DNA from: an uncultured Actinomycetes bacterium
GTDB taxonomy: Bacteria; Actinomycetota; Thermoleophilia; Gaiellales; Gaiellaceae
Direction: 5' to 3'
Assembly (NCBI GenBank): GCA_903930195.1
Contig: CAIYXH010000111.1
Location: 1-5,157, forward strand
DNA: 5,157 nucleotides
Shown here piece after piece: positions 1 through 4,711 of this stretch (positions within the stretch are counted from its first letter, which is position 1; every line of letters starts with the position of its first letter). Made by a program: the position numbers and the translations under genes. The notes under the pieces were generated by a model, which was given only the letters and a program-made list of their open reading frames with translations, was not told where the DNA came from and did not search any database.

Positions 1-780
1 GTGCTGATCGGCTTCCTCAACCCGCTCGGCGATCCCGCCGGGATCGAGGCGCTCGCGGGCAAGGGCGTCGTCGCCTTCGCGATGGAGTCGATCCCGCGCA
101 CGACGCGTGCCCAGTCGATGGACGCGCTCTCCTCGCAGGCCACGGTGGGCGGCTACCAGGCCGTCCTGCTTGCCGCGACCAAGCTTCCCCGCTTCCTGCC
201 GATGCTCACGACTGCCGCCGGCACGATCGCGCCGGCTCGCGCCCTCGTCCTCGGCGCCGTCGTCTCCGGCTTCGACGTCCGCCCCGCCGTGCGCGAGCAG
301 GTCCAGTCGCTCGGTGCCACGTTCCTCGATCTCGGCGTCGTCGGCGAGGAGACCGAGGGCGGCTATGCCCGCGAGCTCTCCGCCGAGGAGCAGGCGCAGC
401 AGCAGGCCGCGCTCGCCGAGCGGATTCCCGACTTCGACCTGATCATCACCACCGCAGCCATCCCGGGCCGTCCGGCGCCACGGCTGATCCCGGCCTCGGC
501 CGTCGAGAAGATGCGCCCTGGCTCCGTGATCGTCGACCTGGCCGCCGAGACCGGTGGCAACTGCGAGCTGACGAAGCCCGGCGAGACGATCGACGTGAAC
601 GGCGTCACGATCATCGGCACGCTCAACCTGCCGAGCACGATGCCGACGCACGCGAGCCAGCTCTACGCCCGGAACGTGCAGGCGCTGCTCGAGCACCTCG
701 CGCCCGAGGGCGAGCTCACGCTCGACTGGGACGACGAGATCACGGCCGGTGCCTGCGTGACCCGAAAGGAGACTGCGTGA
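1..780 (+). CDS. pntAA: NAD(P) transhydrogenase subunit alpha part 1 (PntAA), 5'-partial, with internal loop deletion
   Basis: This is the soluble NAD(H)-binding domain I of proton-translocating transhydrogenase, which passes hydride between NAD(H) and the NADP(H) held by PntB. The window opens inside the gene. Aligned from memory with Rhodospirillum rubrum PntAA, about 94 N-terminal residues lie upstream, so the GTG at base 1 is probably an internal Val codon. In window numbering, the RQD loop is present (R33, Q38, D41, S44 in PRTTRAQSMDALSS), followed by the TAAGT segment (71-75), FDVRPAV (91-97, D92 expected to bind the adenosine ribose), the mobile-loop Tyr in GGYA (Y122), TTAAIPGRPAP (150-160) and GSVIVDLAAETGGNC (174-188). 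The C-terminus ends at CVTRKETA without membrane helices, as in split PntA. The oddity is at 82-92: the first and second Rossmann strands are joined directly, and the glycine-rich dinucleotide loop and first helix, about 16 residues, are absent. The family assignment is secure; whether the product works is doubtful. Confidence 0.95.
   Translation: MLIGFLNPLGDPAGIEALAGKGVVAFAMESIPRTTRAQSMDALSSQATVGGYQAVLLAATKLPRFLPMLTTAAGTIAPARALVLGAVVSGFDVRPAVREQVQSLGATFLDLGVVGEETEGGYARELSAEEQAQQQAALAERIPDFDLIITTAAIPGRPAPRLIPASAVEKMRPGSVIVDLAAETGGNCELTKPGETIDVNGVTIIGTLNLPSTMPTHASQLYARNVQALLEHLAPEGELTLDWDDEITAGACVTRKETA
250..261 (+). other. Apparent 48-base in-frame deletion point in pntAA (missing NAD-binding loop)
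   Basis: The codons at 244-264 read LVLGAVV. In family members the order is LVxGxGVAGLQAIATAxRLGAVV, followed by the FDVR-type second strand. R. rubrum PntAA has 32 residues between TAAGT and the DVR motif; here there are 16. The gap fits the loss of one copy of an LGA-coding repeat (such as CTCGGCGCC, still present at 250-258) and everything between the two copies. The reading frame is kept. The comparison uses recalled family sequences, so the exact size could be off by a residue or two. Confidence 0.75.
765..771 (+). promoter_or_regulatory. Ribosome binding site for pntAB
   Basis: AAAGGAG lies inside the last codons of pntAA, five bases before the GTG at 777. It supports the overlapping GTG start over any later codon. 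Confidence 0.75.
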
Positions 781-1100
781 GCCATTACGCCCAGGTGGTC
801 GTGGAGCTCACGATCCTCGCCCTCGCGATCTTCCTCGGCATCGAGGTCATCTCGAAGGTGCCGACGCTGCTTCACACCCCGCTCATGTCCGGCACGAACG
901 CGATCCACGGGATCGTGATCGTCGGCGCGATGCTGGTCGCCGGCATCGGCGATCCCGACCTGCTCACGGGCTGGATCGGGTTCATTGCGATGATCCTCGC
1001 CGCGGCGAACGTCGTCGGCGGCTTCGTCGTGACCGACCGGATGCTCGAGATGTTCAAACGGCGCGAGCCGCCGCGTGAGAAGAAGGACGGCAACGGGTGA
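777..1100 (+). CDS. pntAB: NAD(P) transhydrogenase subunit alpha part 2 (PntAB), membrane subunit
   Basis: This 107-residue membrane protein supplies the alpha-subunit helices of domain II, which with PntB forms the proton channel. Hydrophobic segments lie at about 7-22, 43-58 and 64-85. Between the first two is the hallmark stretch VISKVPTLLHTPLMSGTNAIHG (24-45), and NVVGGFVVTDRML (78-90) closes the third helix. The tail (94-107) is short and strongly charged (KRREPPREKKDGNG), so it should stay in the cytoplasm. The length suits the split, three-helix form of the subunit. H44 in TNAIHG sits where the Thermus-type alpha2 subunit carries its membrane histidine, while Escherichia coli has no His there. 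The GTG start overlaps the pntAA stop by four bases and has a good Shine-Dalgarno; the stop overlaps pntB in the same way. Co-translation of all three subunits is therefore likely. Confidence 0.95.
   Translation: MSHYAQVVVELTILALAIFLGIEVISKVPTLLHTPLMSGTNAIHGIVIVGAMLVAGIGDPDLLTGWIGFIAMILAAANVVGGFVVTDRMLEMFKRREPPREKKDGNG
1081..1087 (+). promoter_or_regulatory. Ribosome binding site for pntB
   Basis: AGAAGGA lies within the last codons of pntAB, nine bases before the GTG at 1097. It supports the GTGA-overlap start of pntB. Confidence 0.7.
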
Positions 1101-2482
1101 GCAACACCACCACGAACCTCTTCTACCTCGTCACGATCATCTGCTTCATCCTCGCGCTTCGTGATCTCTCGAAGCCGGCGAAGGCGCGGCGGGGCAACTG
1201 GATCGGTGCCTTCGGCATGGCCGTCGCGATCGTCGTGACGCTGCTCCACAAGGACATGCACATCGGCTGGCGGATTCCCGTCGGCGCAGCGATCGGCGCC
1301 GCGCTCGGTGCGGTCGGCGCGCGCCGCGTGAAGATGACCGCGATGCCCCAGATGGTGGCGCTCTTCAACGGCGTCGGCGGCGGCGCGGCAGCGCTCGTCT
1401 CGCTCGCCGAGTTCCACAACCTCACCCCGCTCCCCGGCCACCTCCACGGCGACGTCTCGGTCTCGATCGCGCTCTCGGCGCTGATCGGCTCGGTCTCGTT
1501 TGCCGGCTCGATGATCGCGTTCGCGAAGCTCCAGGAGCTGATCGGCGGACGCCCGATCACCTATCCCGGCCAGCAGTTCGGCAACCTGATCCTCGCTGCG
1601 GCGATCATCGCCGCGGGCGTCGCGATCACGGTCGGCGCCGAGCAGCAGTGGATCGTCGTCGCGCTGATCGTGGGCGCGCTCATCTTCGGCGTCCTGTTCG
1701 TCCTGCCGATCGGCGGCGCCGACATGCCGGTCGTGATCTCGCTGCTGAACGCCTTCACCGGCCTCGCCGCATCGGCGACCGGCTTCGAGCTCGACTCGAA
1801 CGTCCTGATCGTCAGCGGCGCGATCGTCGGAGCCTCCGGCACGCTGCTCACGCTGATGATGGGCAAGGCCATGAACCGCTCCATCGGCAACGTCCTCTTC
1901 GGCGCGTTCGGCTCCGTGCAGGCGAGCGGCGGCGCCGCTGCGGTCGAGGGAACGGTGCGCTCGGTCACCGCGGAGGACGTCTCGATCATGCTCTCGTACG
2001 CGAGCAAGGTCGTCGTCGTCCCGGGCTACGGCCTCGCGGTCGCGCAGGCACAGCACGCGGTGCGCGAGCTGGCGGACGAGCTCGAGAAGAAGGGCGTCGA
2101 CGTCGAGTACGCGATCCATCCCGTCGCCGGCCGCATGCCGGGCCACATGAACGTGCTCCTGGCCGAGGCGAACGTGCCGTATCCGGCGCTCAAGGAGATG
2201 GACGAGATCAACCCCGAGTTCCCGCAGACCGACGTGGTGCTCGTGATCGGCGCGAACGACGTCGTGAATCCGGCGGCGCGCAGCGATCCCGGCAGCCCGA
2301 TCTACGGCATGCCGATCCTGAACGTCGACCAGGCGCACCAGGTCGTCGTGATGAAGCGCTCGATGGCCACCGGCTTCGCGGGCATCGACAACCCGCTCTT
2401 CGTCGACCCGAAGACCGCAATGCTCTTCGGCGACGCGAAGGACTCCGTCCTCAAGCTCGTCACGGGCGTCAAGGCTCTGTGA
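1097..2482 (+). CDS. pntB: NAD(P) transhydrogenase subunit beta (PntB)
   Basis: PntB carries most of the membrane domain II and the NADP(H)-binding domain III. Its 461 residues are almost the same length as E. coli PntB (462, recalled), so it looks complete. About eight or nine hydrophobic helices fill residues 5 to about 265, including the family stretches IGGADMPVVISLLNAFTG and LMMGKAMNRSIGNVLFGAFG. Domain III follows with all expected motifs: PGYGLAVAQAQ from P309 (fingerprint GYG 310-312), IHPVAGRMPGHMNVLLAEA from I340, IGANDVVNPAA (384-394), MKRSMATGFAG (419-429) and GDAK (445-448). N91, in ALFNGVGGGAA, stands where E. coli beta has the proton-channel His91, which fits the His being on PntAB instead. 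The GTG start overlaps the pntAB stop by four bases, and the next gene starts inside its own stop in the same way. Nothing appears damaged in this subunit, unlike pntAA. Confidence 0.97.
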   Translation: MSNTTTNLFYLVTIICFILALRDLSKPAKARRGNWIGAFGMAVAIVVTLLHKDMHIGWRIPVGAAIGAALGAVGARRVKMTAMPQMVALFNGVGGGAAALVSLAEFHNLTPLPGHLHGDVSVSIALSALIGSVSFAGSMIAFAKLQELIGGRPITYPGQQFGNLILAAAIIAAGVAITVGAEQQWIVVALIVGALIFGVLFVLPIGGADMPVVISLLNAFTGLAASATGFELDSNVLIVSGAIVGASGTLLTLMMGKAMNRSIGNVLFGAFGSVQASGGAAAVEGTVRSVTAEDVSIMLSYASKVVVVPGYGLAVAQAQHAVRELADELEKKGVDVEYAIHPVAGRMPGHMNVLLAEANVPYPALKEMDEINPEFPQTDVVLVIGANDVVNPAARSDPGSPIYGMPILNVDQAHQVVVMKRSMATGFAGIDNPLFVDPKTAMLFGDAKDSVLKLVTGVKAL

Positions 2483-3423
2483 CGCGCGTCCCCGTCTTCG
2501 GGGCGCGCGACGTCGAGCAGACGGTCTCCCCCGCGCGCGCCGTCGAGGCGGTGCGGGACGCGTTCGTCGCGCATCACCGCGGCGAGTGGCAGATGCCGTC
2601 GAAGGTCTACGTCACGAACTATCCCGCGGGCGACTTCCGCGCGATGCCGGCGCTCGGCGGTGGGCACGCGCTGCTGAAGTGGGTCAACTCGTTCCCGGGG
2701 AATCCCGCGCACGGGCGCCCGACGGTCGCAGGCGCGGTGCTCCTCTCGAATGCGGACACGGGCGAGCTCGAGGCGATCCTCGACGCCGGTGCCGTCACGG
2801 CGCTGCGCACGGGCGCCGCGGCCGTGCTGGCGGCCGACACGCTCGGGTCGTCGGTCGCGGAGACGGCGTCGGTGGTCGGCGCAGGTGTCAACGGCCTCGC
2901 CGCGATCCGGACGTTCGCGGCACTCGGGCGCGAGGTGCTCGTGTGGGATCGCGACGCGGGCCGAGCCTCGGCCGCTGCGGCGGAGGTCGACGGGCGCGTC
3001 GCCACGTCCGTCGAGGAGGCGCTCGGCGCCGATCTCGTCGTGACCGTCACCCCCGGCCACGACGTGCTCTTTCCCGACGGGTCGCTTCGGGCGGGCCAGC
3101 ACGTGAGCCTGATGGGCGCAGACGGCCCTGGGAAGGCCGAGATCGCCGTCGCAGAGCTCGCCCGGACGCAGATCTTCTGCGACGACTGGGAGCAGGCCTC
3201 GCACGGCGGAGAGCTCGCAGCCGCCGTAGAGGCGGGTGTGGTCACGAAGCCGCAGGTCGGGCTCCTGGGCGCCGTGCTCGCCGGCGACGCGCCGGGCCGC
3301 GCGAGCGACGACCAGATCACCTCGTTCGACTCGACCGGCCTCGCGATCCAGGATCTCGCAATCGCCATCGCCTGTATCGCCGATGGCGTGCCCAGCGGGC
3401 TCCCGACCGTCGACCTCGGCTAG
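2479..3423 (+). CDS. Ornithine cyclodeaminase/mu-crystallin family protein, probable NAD(P)-linked amino or imino acid dehydrogenase
   Basis: This 314-residue protein belongs to the family of ornithine cyclodeaminase (OCD), archaeal-type alanine dehydrogenase and pyrroline-2-carboxylate (ketimine) reductases. An N-terminal substrate domain carries K67 (in LLKWVNSFPG) and R110 (in LRTGAAA), which match the carboxylate-binding Lys and Arg of the family. A Rossmann fold follows with GAGVNG (134-139), and its second strand ends at D157 (VWDRD), which favours NAD(H). D215 in GADGPGKAEI matches the catalytic Asp of OCD, and FDSTGLAIQDLA (from F283) is the family's C-terminal signature. The residue aligned with OCD Glu56 is R54 (FRAMPAL), so a true cyclodeaminase is unlikely and an oxidoreductase more so; the substrate is unknown. 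The start is a GTG overlapping the pntB stop by four bases; only a weak AAGG lies before it, so translation probably depends on pntB. The open frame extends upstream within pntB, but that part is low-complexity and not family-like. Confidence 0.9.
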   Translation: MTRVPVFGARDVEQTVSPARAVEAVRDAFVAHHRGEWQMPSKVYVTNYPAGDFRAMPALGGGHALLKWVNSFPGNPAHGRPTVAGAVLLSNADTGELEAILDAGAVTALRTGAAAVLAADTLGSSVAETASVVGAGVNGLAAIRTFAALGREVLVWDRDAGRASAAAAEVDGRVATSVEEALGADLVVTVTPGHDVLFPDGSLRAGQHVSLMGADGPGKAEIAVAELARTQIFCDDWEQASHGGELAAAVEAGVVTKPQVGLLGAVLAGDAPGRASDDQITSFDSTGLAIQDLAIAIACIADGVPSGLPTVDLG

Positions 3424-3441
3424 CCGTCAGCGGCGCAGACC

Positions 3442-3463
3442 GGACAGGTCTTCAGACCTGTCC
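3442..3463 (+). terminator. Hairpin 1 after the pnt operon, possible terminator
   Basis: GGACAGGTC (3442-3450) and GACCTGTCC (3455-3463) form a perfect 9-bp stem with loop TTCA, starting 19 bases after the operon's last stop codon. The symmetry extends by one more pair if the loop is drawn as TC. No T-tract follows on either strand, so it is not a standard intrinsic terminator. It could act as a T-less terminator, an mRNA 3'-end stabiliser or part of a repeat element. Confidence 0.5.
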
Positions 3464-3474
3464 CTACGGCAAGA

Positions 3475-3501
3475 GGGACTGTCCCCGAAGGGGCCTGTCC
3501 C
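3475..3501 (+). repeat. Hairpin 2, interrupted stem built from CTGTCCC-type repeats
   Basis: GGGAC (3475-3479) pairs with GTCCC (3497-3501), and CCCC (3483-3486) with GGGG (3490-3493) around a GAA loop; a 3x3 internal loop separates the two stems. An alternative fold is visible: GGGACTGTCCC (3475-3485) is itself a palindrome around a central T. CCTGTCC at 3494-3500 repeats the 3' arm of hairpin 1 (3457-3463), so the GGACAGG arm at 3442-3448 could pair with either copy. Mutually exclusive folds are therefore possible on paper. Confidence 0.55.
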
Positions 3502-3518
3502 GACCGACACCCACAGAC

Positions 3519-3541
3519 GGGTCAGACCAGAGGTCAGACCC
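3519..3541. terminator. Hairpin 3 overlapping the stop codon of the minus-strand oxidase gene, possible terminator
   Basis: GGGTC (3519-3523) pairs with GACCC (3537-3541), and GACC (3525-3528) with GGTC (3532-3535), with one A/A mismatch and an AGA loop. The two arms come from a 9-base direct repeat, GGTCAGACC, at 3520-3528 and 3532-3540. The TGA stop of the minus-strand gene (3536-3534) lies within the hairpin. On the minus transcript it would sit directly at the end of translation. No T-tract follows. Confidence 0.45.
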
Positions 3542-4678
3542 TGGTCGCGTTGAACCGGGACGGATCGAAGAGCGCGAGGTCGGACGGGCTCTCGCCCGCG
3601 AGCGCGCGGGCGACGAGGTCGCCGCAGGCGAAGCCGAGGACGTTGCCGTGGCCCGAGTAGCCGCCGGCGACCCAGACGCGGTCGCGGCCGGGGACGGGTC
3701 CCGCCAGCGGGACGAGGTCCGGCGTCTCGGCCCACGCCCCCGACCAGCGCGCCTCGATCGGCGGCAGCTCGCCGACGAGCTGGACGACCAGCCGCTCGAG
3801 GTCGGCCTGCACCGCATCGGTGATCTCGTCGGCGGTCGTCTGCTCGGCGGTGCTGTGGCGGTCACGGCAGCCGCCGAGGATCAGGCGCCGGTCGGGCGTC
3901 TGCTGCCAGTAGTCGAAGCCGCCGCGCGCGTAGTGCGGCTCGGGAAAGAGCAGCTCTGCGAGCGGAGCCGTCGCGAGCACCTGGCCGCGCGCCGGGACAG
4001 CTGCTGCTGCCAGCTCGGGCAACAGAGCGCCGGTCGACCCGTCGCGGCGACGACAATCGCGTCGGCATCGAGCTCCTCGAGCCGCTCCGGATCGACGTAG
4101 CGCCCCTCGGCGATCTCGACCCCTGCCGCGGCCGCATGGCCGGCGAGCCGTCGCACCCAACGCGCCGGCTGGAGCGATCCCTCGTGGGCGTGACGGATTG
4201 CGCCGGAGTAGAGCCGATCGAGCCCGCGGGGGAGCGCGTCGACCCAGGACGCCTCGAATCCGTCCTCACGGAGCGCTGTGAGCTCCTGTACGAGCGCCTC
4301 ACGCTCTTCGGAGCCGACGGCAAGCCGGAGGCTGCCGACGGCGCGGAACGCGTCTCCGGCCAGCTGAGCCATGCGGGCGAGCGTCTCCTCGGAGAGCGCC
4401 CATAGCCGCCGCGCCTGCTCCGGTCCGAGCTGCTCCCGTGCCACGTCGTAGGGCATCGCCCCGCCACGGAGCGCGAAGCCGCCGTTCCGGCCGCTCGCGC
4501 CGCCGGCGACCTCGCGGGCCTCGTAGACGCGGACCCGCAGTCCACGTCCAGCCATAGAGAGCGCACAGGAGAGCCCGGTGACACCGCCGCCGACCACCGC
4601 GACGTCCACGTGCGCAGCGGACACCGCGAACGGCGGCAGGTCGCGCGGCTCGGCGAGCCAGGCTGAAATTGTCTGCAC
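3534..4678 (-). pseudogene. FAD-dependent amine/amino acid oxidase (DAO family), disrupted by a single-base frameshift
   Basis: DAO-fold flavoproteins oxidise amines or amino acids (glycine oxidase, DadA, PuuB/OrdL types); the substrate here cannot be told. The N-terminal part (codons 1-211, bases 4678-4046) has the FAD fingerprint VVGGGVTG (G30, G32, G35), ribose-binding E53 (VRVYEA) and the ASGRNGG segment (61-67) typical of the PuuB/OrdL-like branch. After IVVAA the frame must shift: the conserved continuation GSTGALLPEL and RGQVLATAPL, then GGFDYWQQTPDRRLILGG, WAETPDLVPLAGPV and the C-terminal FAD contact WVAGGYSGHGNVLGFA are read in another frame down to the TGA at 3536-3534. Restoring one base gives a normal 381-residue protein. 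Read literally, translation leaves the family after residue 211, runs 54 aberrant residues and stops at 3881. Codon use and conservation look equal on both sides, so the lesion is new or a sequencing error. The start chosen is GTG at 4678, with AGGA eight bases upstream. The gene follows dprA on the same strand. Confidence 0.88.
4041..4048 (-). other. Frameshift point in the oxidase gene (one base missing)
   Basis: On the minus strand the first frame reads ATT GTC GTC GCC (4057-4046), and the second resumes at GAC GGG TCG ACC (4043-4032). Only GC (4045-4044) lies between, where a full codon such as GCC would give VVAADGSTGALLPEL, as expected for the family. The missing base is therefore most likely in 4044-4048. 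There is no long homopolymer or slippery heptamer here. Confidence 0.85.
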
Positions 4679-4686
4679 GAGCGCGA

Positions 4687-4690
4687 TCCT
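4687..4690 (-). promoter_or_regulatory. Ribosome binding site for the oxidase gene
   Basis: AGGA on the minus strand lies eight bases before the GTG at 4678. No other ATG, GTG or TTG occurs between the dprA stop and that GTG, so this is the most likely start. The much stronger AGGAGGTGATC farther upstream (4711-4701) is 22 bases or more away and is less well placed. Confidence 0.5.
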
Positions 4691-4700
4691 ACGGTCGATC

Positions 4701-4711
4701 GATCACCTCCT
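4701..4711 (-). promoter_or_regulatory. Full-length anti-Shine-Dalgarno match at the end of dprA
   Basis: AGGAGGTGATC on the minus strand spans the dprA stop (TGA at 4705-4703) and matches the usual complement of the 16S rRNA 3' end over 11 bases. It encodes the last Arg-Arg-stop of DprA. Its distance to the next start (22 bases from its end to the GTG at 4678) is too long for normal initiation, but it could hold the terminating ribosome nearby and couple the two genes. Confidence 0.45.

Larger units (their letters stand above)
3437..3541. repeat. REP-like cluster of short repeats between convergent genes
   Basis: Short motifs recur in this interval: CTGTCCC at 3458, 3479 and 3495; AGACC at 3437, 3454, 3524 and 3536; GGTCAGACC at 3520 and 3532. 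Together they make three tandem hairpins. Spacing between copies is uneven, so this is not a CRISPR or a simple tandem repeat. Clusters of imperfect palindromes between convergent genes are typical of REP/BIME-type elements, which are mobilised by Y1 (RAYT) transposases; assignment to that class is inference, and no transposase lies in the window. The rest of the 110-base gap shows nothing else. Confidence 0.5.

Noticed and set aside
1..3. GTG at base 1 as the start of pntAA
   Set aside because: The protein begins in the middle of domain I, with about 94 family residues missing, so the gene is cut by the window edge.
872..2338. 488-codon open frame on the minus strand opposite pntAB and pntB
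   Set aside because: It is antisense to well-identified genes, is very rich in Arg, Asp, Glu, Ala and His, and resembles no protein. Long shadow frames are expected at this G+C content.
1648..2478. Upstream extension of the dehydrogenase frame through pntB
   Set aside because: The extension translates to an Arg-rich low-complexity sequence and overlaps real pntB coding. The family similarity begins right after GTG 2479.
3437..3541. CRISPR array or attachment site
   Set aside because: Repeats are only 5-9 bases, unevenly spaced and palindromic. No cas gene, integrase or tRNA is nearby.
4041..4060. Programmed ribosomal frameshift in the oxidase
   Set aside because: There is no slippery heptamer, no stop codon close to the shift and no strong downstream structure seen. 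A mutation or sequencing error is simpler.
2586..4100. 504-codon plus-strand frame crossing the dehydrogenase, the hairpins and the oxidase
   Set aside because: It is an Arg/Ala/Gly-rich shadow that runs across two real genes on opposite strands and the repeat region.
4136..4405. 89-codon plus-strand frame inside the oxidase gene
   Set aside because: It is antisense to conserved FAD-oxidase coding sequence, with no recognisable domain.
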